A stretch of 64,000 nucleotides of DNA from the NCBI GenBank assembly GCA_900073065.1, contig FJOG01000014.1:980803-1044802 (forward strand), read 5' to 3'. The notes under the pieces are model-generated. The model ran no database searches, was not told the DNA's origin, and saw only the letters and a list, made by a program, of their open reading frames with translations. Source of the stretch: Phialocephala subalpina. Its lineage: Eukaryota > Ascomycota > Leotiomycetes > Helotiales > Mollisiaceae. The position numbers and the translations under genes are program-made. Positions 1 through 10,195 of the stretch are shown here, in pieces. How positions within the stretch are numbered: the stretch's first letter is position 1; each line of letters starts with the position of its first letter.

Positions 1-119
1 ACGGCAATGACTTCACGTTCGGCCACTTGGGTGCCTCTGAATGGAATTGGCTCTGCGAAAGCGAGTGTGGACAGGGTAAAGGTAGCTGCGAAAGCTGCAA
101 GGAGGTTGGAGAAAGGCAT
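1..119 (-). CDS. Secreted protein, N-terminal part only (cut by window edge)
   Basis: An ATG at 119 on the minus strand opens a frame that runs off the left edge after about 39 codons. The first 22 or so residues (MPFSNLLAAFAATFTLSTLA...) have a short polar start, a hydrophobic core and an Ala-Phe-Ala end, which is a classical secretory signal peptide. The next residues (EPIPFRGTQVAERE) look like the start of a mature or propeptide region. The family cannot be told from this stub. The overlapping longer frame from 213 lacks any such feature and is a shadow. Confidence 0.6.
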   Translation of the reverse strand, partial: MPFSNLLAAFAATFTLSTLAFAEPIPFRGTQVAEREVIA

Positions 120-239
120 GATGAGTGTTGTAATATTGAATTGAGGTGGAGAATTTATTTGAGATTGAAGATTTGGTTTGAGGATCTGGTGGATGTAAGG
201 TTGAAGGTTGCAAAGAACGTAGTGGAAGTGGTCAAATAG

Positions 240-723
240 ACCTGTGTTTCTGAGAAGCAAGAAGATGAGATGGAAAGACAGAATTGCAGTCCGCAACGCT
301 TCGCTGTCTGGACCTCAATTGAAGTAGGGCGAGTGAATCCGTAAAGGTGAATAAGAAAACCATCCTAGGAACGGCGAACAATAAAGTATAATCCGAGGCA
401 AGATTTGGTCATGACCAGCTCTCAGACGAAGCCTTGAGGCCATTGTCAATGCCATCGACTTTGAGAACATGTAGAGTTCCTCGATTAATAATTGTGACTT
501 CACATTTTCTGTTCTGCACAAAGAAATTCAAAGACCCAAGAAGTATACCGGTAATAAAACAACTTACCTTGATCCGAGGTTATCAAAGGGCTTCCGCATG
601 CAATAGTATACAGCTTTTCATACCAAGTAGAGATAGTCTATATGCCTCTCTACTATGCAGCATTTTACAACGCCGCCAATGCCCAGGTGCTATACAGACG
701 ATCTTCCATACATATCATACACA
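240..723. other. Intergenic, no gene seen
   Basis: This holds the upstream region of the left-edge secreted protein and the 3' flank of MRPL40. The long plus-strand frame that starts here is the antisense shadow of MRPL40. I see no RNA gene or repeat. Confidence 0.5.
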
Positions 724-1851
724 TCAAGCTGCCAATGGTTGTGGTGCCTTGGCTAGCTGTCTCTTCTTCGCAATGACTTGTCCAATTCTCTCCAGCATTT
801 CAGAGGTGAGTTTGCCCTTGCCCTTTGCTTTCCTCAATTTCCTCTCTTGTCGGTTGATCTCCTGCAATGGTGTCCGCATCTCGGTAACCCTCTTCTTCTG
901 CTCTTCCACAGCGCGGTCTTCGGCGAGTTTGGCTTCGATATACTCGGGATCGTGTCTTGTTCTGAATTTCGAGAACTTGTTCCGTAGCTCATCGATCACG
1001 GTTCCTGGCATGGGAGGTCGTAATAAACTCGGCACAAAGGTCTTCTCCTCGACATCTATTCTCAGAGTGTCGTCCGGGCCGTCTTTGTGTTCTTTTGGCT
1101 CAAGTTTGGGCCAGGGGATGGAAATATTTAGTCCTGGAACCATGCGCCTCCAACTCGTCCTGTTCAGGTGGCGGTCGAACCAGAAATTAGCATTAACCAA
1201 TCTCTTAATGATCACGTCTCGTGTGATCCCTGTTTCGGGGTCGGAAAGGGGGTAGACGAGTCGGACGGACGTAAGAGGGACTGGTTTCTCGATCGTACGA
1301 ATGGGTCGCTTGTCTGGATCTTCCTCGTTGATCATGTATGAAGGTATAGCAACATCAATCCGTAAGCTAGATGTTAGCAAATGCTTGTTCAAGGCACGAA
1401 GCAGACTTACCAGGTTCAATCCTTCAACAGTACATTCCGCTCGAGATGGATCTACTGCCGTGACCTTGCCAATCTTTCCCTTGTCCTTTCCTTCTAGTAA
1501 CACCACCCTATCGCTTTTGACGATGTTCAGGAATCTTCCTCCCACCTTCTTTAATGCTTCCGCCCTATCTTTATAGTGGATCACAGTTCCTCTCATCCGC
1601 TGCGTATGGATGGTACCAAAGGTATCCTTCGAATCACCCACATCTCTCCTTGGGGCCAAGGGTCCCAATTCCCAATCCTCTCTTCTGTTGAGTCTCGCCT
1701 GCTTTATTTGGCCTGTGGCCTCACGCCTAAGATGTCGGTCCTGCTCTCTGTTGGACTTCGCCCATTCTCGAGTATGTCGGTCCTTTCGTTTGGCTGATCG
1801 TCGTGCTGCCTGCTTCTCGGCGAGTATGGAGCGCCGTATGACCTTCTGCAT
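724..1851 (-). CDS. MRPL40: Mitochondrial large-subunit ribosomal protein uL24m
   Basis: A single frame of 375 codons beginning at ATG 1851. The N-terminal 70 residues are very basic (mitochondrial targeting and rRNA contact). A KOW-type segment lies around residues 112-150, with the motif VVLLEGKDKGKIGKVTAV, the signature of the uL24 family. The rest is the fungal mitochondrial extension, ending in a Lys/Arg-rich helix. The protein would sit near the exit tunnel of the mitoribosome. One oddity: a perfect-looking 44-nt intron (1367..1410, GTAAGT donor, CTAAC branch, TAG acceptor) lies inside the frame, directly after the KOW region. Splicing it would shift frame into a stop, yet unspliced it adds about 17 residues before the DVAIP segment. 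A one-base error in this sequence is likely; the true product would then be spliced. Confidence 0.85.
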   Translation of the reverse strand: MQKVIRRSILAEKQAARRSAKRKDRHTREWAKSNREQDRHLRREATGQIKQARLNRREDWELGPLAPRRDVGDSKDTFGTIHTQRMRGTVIHYKDRAEALKKVGGRFLNIVKSDRVVLLEGKDKGKIGKVTAVDPSRAECTVEGLNLVSLLRALNKHLLTSSLRIDVAIPSYMINEEDPDKRPIRTIEKPVPLTSVRLVYPLSDPETGITRDVIIKRLVNANFWFDRHLNRTSWRRMVPGLNISIPWPKLEPKEHKDGPDDTLRIDVEEKTFVPSLLRPPMPGTVIDELRNKFSKFRTRHDPEYIEAKLAEDRAVEEQKKRVTEMRTPLQEINRQERKLRKAKGKGKLTSEMLERIGQVIAKKRQLAKAPQPLAA

Positions 1852-3235
1852 GGCTACAGTGAGGTGAGGCGGATTGGGCGTGGAGTGCTGTTGTGAATTG
1901 AGTTGTTTCTTTTTTGGAGAGCTCGATATTTAGCACTTGGCACGCTAGCCAGAATCGACTGCATGCTCACGTGATCATTATCTTTTTGACTTTTCAAGGG
2001 TACGATTTAAGGTAAATGTGATTTACTGATTTTACGAGAGTTAATTGATTCGTGATCACTTGCGAGGCTGATGCATGCAAGATAATATCATAGGGCTGAG
2101 TGCTGCACAGCTTGGTGAAGGATCTTGGTGAAGGACCTATGGAAGCTTGGCGGCTCTGGCATGGTCTCTGTTGGTCTCGCCCCTATCCGCGCGTAATTAT
2201 TTATTGCCGAACAAAGATCCTCAAGCTCTTACAGTCCGCAATACTTGGCTGTTGGCACCGCGGCCAGGTGGCAGACTGTCATCGTGGCCGCAATGTTCGA
2301 CGTTGGCTGGGGTTAAGGACCTCTATCAGTCCCAAACAATTGTCCAGGTTTGTACTGGACATCTCCAGCAAACACTATAAAAGTCCTGAAGTCCTGCATC
2401 TCAAAGTCCGGCTAAGCTTCGCCTCATACGCTGAGCATGGACCGGGGACATCGTCGCGATTGGCCCTGTTTCTCCAGACTGACTCTGGAGTGCAGACGCT
2501 GCAGTCACCGCAGAACATGTCATTCTTTCAGCTGTGCAAGGACTTTGGCACACGCTGAATTGGTGGCTCGGAACCCGCTGTTGCAGCCGGTAGATCACCC
2601 AATGCAACTCGTTCTCGGAGGAGGGACTACAAGGCGAGCGACGACCTCGTAGGCAGGTGCTCAGTGCGGAAGAACTTGCTAAATTCCGGTCCGATATTTA
2701 TGTCGGAGGTCAGCCTGGTGACTTACGGTATTTCCATAGGTATGCGCTCTGCGGTGTTCGTAAATTCAGGAATCAACAGGACAGAAAGTGGCTTTGTTAT
2801 AGACGTATTCTGGAGGTGAATGTTCGAAACACACATGAGAGATGGAGATGATTCACCGGGCCAGCCTGCCTAGAAATGGGTCTGGGCGATATATATAGTA
2901 CCGTAGAATTGTCGGAGATAGAACTTTCTAACACCATTTGAAAACAAACACAACCGCATACTTGAGAGTACGAAATCTGACCGCAGGTTCTCGTCATCGA
3001 ATACAGTACTTTATCAGCCGCTTGGCCTGCTTTTGAATTCAAAGACATTCAAGGTCTCCACCTTGGCGCTCCCGCCAATCACAGCCCTCGGTAATTCACT
3101 AAGGCAACACCCTTCTTAGCGTCCTTAGGTTGGCGACTTCCTCGCCGTCAACTCTGAACGTTCAACCAACTTGACGATTTCATCTACTCCGCTCCCTACA
3201 ACCCACAATCCAACACACAACACAAGATATCGAAG
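1852..3235. other. Intergenic: divergent upstream regions of MRPL40 and RHO1
   Basis: About 1.4 kb separate two divergently transcribed genes. The RHO1 side contains a CCAAT pentamer at 3075-3079 within a short GC-rich stretch, and a pyrimidine/CA-rich leader directly before the RHO1 ATG, as is usual for strongly expressed fungal genes. The open frames between 2100 and 2850 overlap on several phases, lack plausible splice partners and do not resemble a family, so I do not call them. Confidence 0.4.
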
Positions 3236-4210
3236 ATGGCTGAGATTAGAAGAAAGCTCGTTATCGTCGGCGACGGTGCTTGCGGTAAAACTTGTCTCCT
3301 CATGTAAGCAATGACCCCTAATACCTTCCTCACCTCCATCATAGCTTTCAGGAGATTGAGCATTGCTGACCCGTCCACAGTGTCTTCTCCAAGGGCACTT
3401 TCCCAGAGGTATGCAAACTACATTCACTTCAATAAATTTCGACAATTTGCAGGCTTGCGCGGCCTCGGAACATTCCCTTCCAGCCTCATCGAGCCCCACG
3501 AATACCTCCCATCCAACCGATATCAGATACCCAAACCTCCCAGACTGCGAGACTGACACGGTGCTCAACAGGTCTACGTCCCAACTGTCTTCGAGAACTA
3601 CGTTGCCGATGTCGAGGTTGATGGAAAACACGTTGAATTAGCGCTATGGGATACAGCTGGCCAAGAAGATTACGACCGTCTCAGACCTCTCTCGTACCCA
3701 GATTCACATGTCATCCTGATCTGCTTTGCTGTCGACTCCCCGGATTCCCTCGACAACGTCCAAGAGAAGGTACGGTCTCGCTGAAACCCATTGCTTCCGA
3801 GCTGGTTGATAAGGATACGCTGACACGTGCTCACCAACAGTGGATCTCCGAAGTGTTGCACTTCTGCAGCGGGCTCCCCATCATCCTTGTTGGCTGCAAG
3901 AAGGATTTGCGTTACGACCAGAAGACTATCGAGGAGCTACACAAGACCAGCCAAAAGCCTGTTACTCCAGAACAGGTAAGCATATCTCGGCCCGAATATC
4001 CATACATGGAGTCATCCTTTAGGCTGTGATTAAGGATTTGAGACTGACAACAACGCGTAGGGTGAGGAAGTCCGCAAGAAGATTGGCGCCTACAAGTACC
4101 TTGAGTGCTCAGCAAAGACGAACGAGGGAGTCCGTGAAGTTTTCGAACATGCCACCCGAGCCGCTCTCTTGACCAAGAAGAAGAAGGAGAAGAAGTGCAT
4201 TGTTCTGTAA
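3236..4210 (+). CDS. RHO1: Rho1 small GTPase
   Basis: Five exons (3236..3303, 3381..3408, 3572..3769, 3841..3975, 4061..4210) give 192 residues, the usual Rho1 length. The P-loop GDGACGKT is at residues 12-19, followed by the effector loop YVPTVFENY, switch [13 protein letters not shown], the specificity motif CKKDL and the base-contact motif CSAK. The tail is a Lys-rich stretch followed by CIVL, a CAAX box ending in Leu and thus a geranylgeranylation signal. Known fungal Rho1 activates beta-1,3-glucan synthase and protein kinase C at sites of polar growth. All four introns have GT-AG ends and restore the frame exactly. The start is fixed by the conserved MAEIRRKLV. Confidence 0.97.
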
Positions 4211-5302
4211 ACCTACCATATCGACCTCTCTTTCTCTAATGCGATCGGATTCTCTTTACTCGGTTCCTCTACTGGGTGATTGCGGGTGCTTTTGGACGGG
4301 ACTTTGTGCTTGCAGATATTGTGCATTGCTCTCGGCTTTCGGCATTGAATATCCCCAATGATACACGCGGATACCATACCACCAAATCCTCTCTGATCGC
4401 TCATCATACGCCTCCGATACTACATCCTCGTCTGCTCTCTTGGTTCGGGTACATCTTGGCATGGGGGATCTTCTCACTGTGCTGCGCTATTTCTTCTCTG
4501 TCTCTCTGATCGCGTTTTCTGCAAGACCTTTGTGTGGTGCGTTCTCCTTTCTCCCCTGCACTCGGAATGGTTCTATAGCAACAGGCTGTTGGTCCTGGGG
4601 CTTCTACATGTCTTCTTTGGTTCGTTGTGCTGGAGGGCAGGCAGGGAGACTGGATGCGCATTTTTGTACGGTGTAATAGCAATAGGCGTAGTCTATCAAG
4701 AGATCTTTTCGAGACTTTGAGTGAGTGGGTTCTGAGGATTTTTGAGGCTCCTGGTGGCTACTTGCAGGGAATCTTCTTGCATGTGATCGCTGCTATTGTA
4801 TTTCAGGTGAACCTTTCAATTTCAAGAAACTGATCATGTTTATTTTCTGCTCTCGGCCTCACCTTCCTTGCACATTCACTGCGACTCTTTCTTATGAAGC
4901 AGCTCAGCAGCATCTTTGTTTTCCTTTCACCATCATTGTCTAAGAATTATATCTTACCGCCTCGAGGTTCTTCGTCTATCTTTCCAACACAACAACTCAA
5001 GAACAACTTCGTCACCGACTCACCAAGATCTCAGCTGCTCTTCCGCGTCGTACGTTCGTCTGTCTGTACATCAAAGTAAGTGTCGCCTTCCTTTGAGGAG
5101 GTCCGCTGATCTAATGTACGCCAGACAAAAGCGCAAAATCTCCGTCTGTTGCATCTCTCAAGAAGGCTGCGCCTGTCTCGGAGCGGAAAACTTCAAGGTG
5201 AATCCTTCTGCTTTTGTCTCAACTTGGAAGCAACTGACTTCGTCCACTTAGATTTCTGAACCTTCATTGTCCGTCCATCTGCCGTACATCGAGCACATCA
5301 TC
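4211..5302. other. Long RHO1 3' flank and leader of the next gene
   Basis: No independent gene is evident up to about 4890. From an ATG at 4894 a spliced leader can be read: exon-like blocks 4894..5075, 5125..5197 and 5252 onward, separated by two good GT-AG introns (donors GTAAGT and GTGAAT, acceptors CCAG and TTAG). Together they stay open and in frame with the downstream coding region at 5303. The composition of the upstream part is not protein-like (Ser/Leu-rich with no order), so spliced 5' UTR is as likely as coding sequence. Confidence 0.4.
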
Positions 5303-5680
5303 ATGTCCTCTAGCACTGGCACTGGAGCTTGCTTCGGTAGCAAGAACCCAAGCAACGACAAAAAGAGTGATGATATGGAAAAGGGCAAGGCAGAAGAGAT
5401 GTATGGTTCTGCTGTCAAGTCCGAGGGTCCTACTTTCCAATTCGCGGATGTTCCTGTGCCGTTCGTTGGTGCTGCTGGCGTGGGTGCTACTAGCAAGGTC
5501 GAGACTACTCCTTTCAAGTTCGGAGGTGCTGCTACTAAGGTTGAGGACGCTACCAAGGGCGGTGTTGGAGCTGATGCTGGATGTCAGCAACGAAAGGGCG
5601 AGGATGTCTTCTATAATTCCGTCTATGATTCTTCGGGCGATCTTCCTGATGAGCGGGTTGTGAAGAAGAGAAAATATTGA
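5303..5680 (+). CDS. Small Gly/Lys-rich hypothetical protein
   Basis: An unbroken 125-residue frame from ATG 5303. It is hydrophilic, rich in Gly, Ala, Thr and charged residues, with repeated short pieces (a VPVPF patch, a PFKFGG patch) and a basic end (VVKKRKY). There is no signal peptide, membrane segment or domain I recognise. Two upstream introns join an open leader to this frame, so a form starting at 4894 (227 residues) is possible; the shorter form is preferred because the leader lacks coding character. It shares the intergenic region with RHO1 but nothing links them in function. A nuclear role would be a guess based on the basic C-terminus alone. Confidence 0.5.
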   Translation: MSSSTGTGACFGSKNPSNDKKSDDMEKGKAEEMYGSAVKSEGPTFQFADVPVPFVGAAGVGATSKVETTPFKFGGAATKVEDATKGGVGADAGCQQRKGEDVFYNSVYDSSGDLPDERVVKKRKY

Positions 5681-6215
5681 TCTGTGACAAGAGTGGGTGT
5701 ATTAGGATGAGAAGTGAGAGAGAATTAGTGGAGTTAGGCGTTGACTTGATTTGAGTTCGTTGTGCTAGGGAGAATACTTGCGGCTGAAGGACATTGAATA
5801 CAGTGGATATTCTTTCTTGACTTCCGACTTGCTCTTCCGTGCTCTAGCGATGTTCTCGCTATTCATTTTCGTTGCTTCCTAACATGCAGCTATCTCGCGC
5901 GTTTTGTGGACGGCTAGTGATGCCTCCAGTTGTCTAGAGGAGTTCAAGAAATTCCTTTGATAGCCATTTAGATACTCTTAGATCTGATATCAGTGGCTAT
6001 GATACTGCGGGATCAAGTTGTTCCCTTGATGAACAAGAAGTGTTCCATAGGCCAGGTAGTATTTGTGATGTGATCATGGGCTCAAGGTGCTCAAACTCGG
6101 GTTGAACAGTTTCTGGAAGCTGTCTGTTGTGGTACAACGGGAGCTAGCGTAGCTGCCTGGATCCAAAAATGGCGGACGAGCTGCACTCTCACTTTTCCTT
6201 TCCTGCTTCTACTTC
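5681..6215. other. Intergenic, no gene seen
   Basis: Probable 3' UTR of the small hypothetical gene followed by the upstream region of the next candidate. Only short scattered frames occur and no repeat stands out. Confidence 0.4.
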
Positions 6216-6516
6216 ATGCAAAATCACCAAATCCACCCTTCCAAATCCCCATGTCTCCGTATCGCCTGGTGCGCTACACTCGTTTCGATACAATTTTACA
6301 CGGTGTACTGTTCGGTATGTTTTTTACTGAAGCTGCCTGCGGTGTCTGACAGTATGCAAATATCGATTCCGTCTCTTGTGCACATGCAAAGATTGTTGAA
6401 CTAATAATCTTGGAATTTATAGCCTTTGTTCCTTGAATCAGGAGTACGGTCGCAAAAGACGACTTCTTGAGTCGCTTGAGAAGAGAAGGGTAGAAACTGA
6501 GAAGCTCTTGATCTGA
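6216..6516 (+). CDS. Candidate small two-exon protein with charged C-terminal helix
   Basis: A plausible exon 6442..6516 encodes a short charged helix, EYGRKRRLLESLEKRRVET, and ends in TGA. Joined to 6216..6314 through a GTATGT donor and a CAG acceptor it gives 57 residues. An alternative upstream reading from an ATG about 35 nt further in, beginning MSPYRLVRYTRFDTILHG, looks more like a short mitochondrial membrane protein, but its phase does not fit the second exon. The helix pattern faintly recalls the C-terminus of small ATP-synthase accessory subunits, which is weak inference. The model is uncertain; an indel or a missed exon may be involved. Confidence 0.25.
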
Positions 6517-6650
6517 TCTCTGGCGAACGATCCGAAGCGATCTCATCCAGTCAGAAGAAAACGGCATACATCGAGCTGCAGTCTATACAGCAGCCTTCTC
6601 TTCCATTATTGAACTATTCGCTTCAGTTACTCGACATAATCACGATCAGA

Positions 6651-6961
6651 ATGGCTGCCATCCAGCGCTTTTTCCGCATGGCTATGTCTGATAGGCGTTT
6701 TGGGCCATGTTATCTATTGGTTTCGGGGTCACTTTGTTGAATCATGAATTGTAGGTCTCGGATGCCTGTTGAAGATAGTGGTTTTCATGGTGATTGGGCC
6801 TTAGGATGCTGACCGAAAGCAGGGACTATCGAGTTAAGAATGTCCGTCGAAAGATCAAGTTTGTGGATGATGATATTCAGCGGTTGAGAGGAGAAGTTGA
6901 AGGCAGTGAGAGTGTCGAGAGTTGGGAAAGAAATAGCAGGTCGCGATGTATGAGTAGATAG
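6651..6961 (+). pseudogene. Small single-TM, coiled-coil protein with apparent 1-nt frameshift
   Basis: ATG 6651 opens MAAIQRFFRMAMSDRR, which looks like a mitochondrial presequence, but the frame then runs into a stop. The following frame carries a hydrophobic stretch (about LSIGFGVTLLNH), then a GTAGGT donor at 6751, a GCTGAC branch and a CAG acceptor at 6822. It continues with a charged coiled coil (YRVKNVRRKIKFVDDDIQRL) to TAG at 6961. Adding one T to the run at 6698-6701 would join both parts into a 79-residue protein. As it stands, only a 60-residue form from ATG 6707 (6707..6750, 6823..6961) is translatable. Either this is an assembly indel or the gene is decaying. I do not recognise the family. 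Confidence 0.4.
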
Positions 6962-7290
6962 TATAGCATGGCGTTTGGTGTTGCACGGGGATATGACACA
7001 TCTCAGCTTAGACTTTGTATCTAATCTCGACTCTGTCCTTGACGCATTGTACTATAGAACTCTCCTCTCATGTACGATTACACAAACTCATCGCTGTTGG
7101 CACTACTAGAAGAAATCTAGCAGTGACACACTCCCCGAAGTGAATTTAGACTGATCCTCCTAGCCTAAACTTCTAAACTTCCTTTTAAACACGCTGGAGC
7201 AGCACAAGAAGGAACGACAGAGACTTTACATAAACCATCCAACCCAAGTTCTGGCTTCTCGAAACCAAAACGCAGGATAGTCTATCAATA
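6962..7290. other. Intergenic, no gene seen
   Basis: AT-rich flank between two weak gene candidates. No conserved frame, RNA gene or repeat is visible. Confidence 0.4.
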
Positions 7291-7542
7291 ATGGGGTCAA
7301 GTCGTAGAAAATCATTGCCGAAGCACAACAAAAAGACCACTCAAAACACCCCCACCCCTCGTCAGACATTCCACCTCTTCCCAAAGCTAAAACCCGAACT
7401 CAGGATCATGATTCGGGAACACGCTATCACCTCCACCCAACCAAACATCCGAGAAGTCTACCCGACCATGGCTCCAAACATCGCATTTTCACGCCGCATG
7501 TGCGGTTCGTTGCTACCACATGATTTTGACGAGAATCGATGA
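7291..7542 (+). pseudogene. Truncated 2EXR-type protein remnant
   Basis: An 83-codon frame from ATG 7291 has a basic head and then the motif TFHLFPKLKPELRIMIREHA, which matches the opening of 2EXR-domain proteins (normally F-x-x-F-P-x-L-P-x-E-L-R-x-x-I-W). Such proteins are usually 250-400 residues; here the frame stops soon after the motif and no continuation with the expected downstream body is found in any plus frame. The usual Trp after the Ile is replaced by Arg. A relic of a multicopy family is the best reading. Its neighbourhood from 7.5 to 10 kb is gene-poor. Confidence 0.45.
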
Positions 7543-8252
7543 GCTCGGAAATATATGGCGGTGGGACAACAACATTCTTGCAGTCTTGTAGCTGAGCAAA
7601 ATAACCAAGATGATGGATTGCTGGAATGTCTCTAGCAGGGGAATGTGGGAATTCGCAAATTACAACAAAGTCAACAACTTCAAATGTCCAACAATATAAA
7701 GGCCACCACACTTGATATACGCGCGCGGAGCGAAAAAAAAATGAATGCAGTGGTCAAATTGGCCGCCTCCTAGCTTTCATGGTAATCATCATCGTGTGTC
7801 GATCAAATTCTGATTGTTCCACAAATTCTAGCATTAAGTGCAAGGTATCGGAAGATTCCCCAGACGAGCTTCAAGAGGTCTTCAAGGCCTTCTAATGCAC
7901 ACACGTGTAAAACACGCTGGAAAACGGCGTGCCATCGATTTATTGAGACAGCATTACGTCTTTGTGACGTTGTATGTCACTATTACATCGTAGTCTAAGA
8001 CAGTTCTAGAGCTGCCAGAACTGAAGAACTTTTCGTCCCCGAAGATTTTCGAGACCAAAAGAGAATGTAAGATTGTTAAGGATGAATATCACCAAACCAG
8101 AAACAGAGCTGATCAACGATGGCAAAGAACTCTTCGTCCTCTCACACGTGATTGCATACCGTTTGCCCTGGGCAGGAGCGGTCTGGCACTTTCACATGTA
8201 CCCAACTCCCAACTCTGAAACACTAGAGTACGACGAGCAACGGACGAATCTG

Positions 8253-8282
8253 AAAAAAAAAAATATTTTTTTTGGGGGGGGG
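8253..8282. repeat. Stacked homopolymers A11-TA-T8-G9
   Basis: Eleven A, then TA, eight T and nine G follow each other directly. The A and T runs are self-complementary and could fold back. Such tracts are prone to slippage and to base-count errors in assemblies. Confidence 0.9.
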
Positions 8283-9360
8283 AAGCTAGACAGGACTGCA
8301 GCCACTGCCAGCCACTGAAAGATAGATCAAGCCTCCAAGGCCTCCGGCAAAGTGGGCATGTTTTTAAAAAAAATGAATGACTTCTGCGATGCTGCAATGC
8401 AATGCACTCAAACGACTCTGCAGAACTCTAGATAACAAGTACAGAACCCCTCATGACTTTGTCCTCCGCAAACAAAAATGATAGATATCTTTTGTGTGCC
8501 CTCGATGCCGTCGGTTGAAACAATTTGCAGGGAGAAACCGATGCACCTGGCCGTATACAACCCCAGCCGCCGTGGATGCGTCGCTTGGCCATTTACCAAA
8601 AGGGATGCAATATATATCCCGGTACCTGCAGCATGGACTTCTCCGCCGTGATACCGATGTTGTTCGAGGAGCTCTCAGGTCGACGACTCTCTCAAACTCT
8701 CCTAAAATCAAATGTGATGATTGTGATGAATATCTGTCGATCACAACTCCTCTCGAATCGCTGTTTCGAAAAGCGCCTGAAAAGCAAGGACGAAGAACTG
8801 GAGAAAAAGAAGTCTCCTAGGACATCCGCAGCTAGACCGTTTTAACACTCACTCGATAGGGGGCTGCTGATCGTCTTTCTGATGGACAGGTACAGTACCG
8901 TGGCGCTTCACCTCCAAGACGGCAATTTCTTCTCCTTATCAAAATGTCTTACCAGCACGCGATGATTGGACCTCGTCTCCAGACGTGTCTCCTGGGATTG
9001 CGTGTGGAGGTTTCTGGCGGCTGAACTGCTGCTCCCTGGACTTCGTCGGCTGACATTAATGCTGCAGACCAGCATCGTTCTGGTTTAGCATGACGGCATC
9101 ATTCTCGATGCGGATTGAAAACGAGGGCAGAAAGTGGAGGGAAAGCCAGGGACGAGGTCGAGCAGCGGCCCCTGCATCTTGGGGTTGCACTGATTCCCTG
9201 GCACTGATAGGAGCAATTCCACATGTGGCTAGATGTGTACAAGCGTAGAAGTCGATGATCGACTGTATCCATGCACGAAAGAAGAACTGCCCATCCCGCA
9301 GCAAGCATCCAACCTCTCTACTCTCCTGCAGCGAGCCTCTGTTCTCCTTCTCCCTTCATC

Positions 9361-9375
9361 CTCCTCCTCCTCCTC
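9361..9375. repeat. (CTC)5 trinucleotide microsatellite
   Basis: Five perfect CTC units inside a pyrimidine-rich stretch (about 9340-9400). No coding frame through it is convincing. Confidence 0.8.
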
Positions 9376-10195
9376 TTCACCTCTCCCTCCGCCGCCTCAT
9401 CCCTTTATCCTCCTCTCCGTCTGCATACTTAATTGCATTGTACCTCTTTCCTTTTGACGACAATCGTTGGACTGATTGCCCTTCGTATCTTTCCTTGGCT
9501 GCATCTCGCATCGGCATCTCTGGGACGAGATCAGAAACTTCAGGACTACTCCCATACCACGAACATATTGTAATTGAGCAAGGTCGACGACTTCACTGTC
9601 TTCGACTTGCTTGTACGATACAGATTTCCATGTGTCTCCAGAAGTAATCGTAATAAACCGTCCATCACGGGTCTGGTACTCGGCTGCATTGTCTCAAAAG
9701 AGCGCCCCCGACGTATACCACCAGCACCCCGAATTAAAAGGCAAACACAAAACGCTAAATAGTCAACGAACTCTGAAGCTGATGAGAACTTGCTCTGACG
9801 TCCGCTTGGGTCAAAGGAGAGTGGGTTGTCGTTGCCTGGTGCTTTCCAAATTCGGTTGAACGACGTACGCTGGGAAGACTTTCGCTACCCCACCTCGAAC
9901 GACGGTTTTCTTGCGACTCATACCTCGAAAAATATTTCTCAATTACTTCTACTCAGCATCAACTAGCGCAGGGCGTCATTCCTGTGTTCTTTGCTTTCAT
10001 TGACGCTGGTTGTTTTACCAAACTCGAAATAATTACTTTCTCTTACATCGGGTACGCCGCAACAGCAACCTCAAGCCATTGAGTCTTCCAAATACTCTCG
10101 ATCTTCAAAAACTCTTGCCAGGCACCTTTGCCGATCCCTTTACGAGCCAACCAAAGCCACGGCGAAGAAAAATCGAGAGGTTAAAGCATCACAAC

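Larger units (their letters stand above)
7543..10195. other. Gene-poor stretch before the aspartic protease
   Basis: About 2.6 kb without a convincing gene. It contains stacked homopolymers at 8253-8282, a (CTC)n microsatellite near 9361, and several overlapping open frames of 60-130 codons on both strands that look like chance products. The last 300-700 bp probably hold the promoter and leader of the protease gene at 10196, with CT-rich and CAAC-rich leader sequence close to the ATG. Confidence 0.4.

Noticed and set aside
434..1255. A 273-codon plus-strand frame
   Set aside because: It lies antisense to MRPL40, starts without support and has no family resemblance; the MRPL40 frame with its KOW motif explains the openness.
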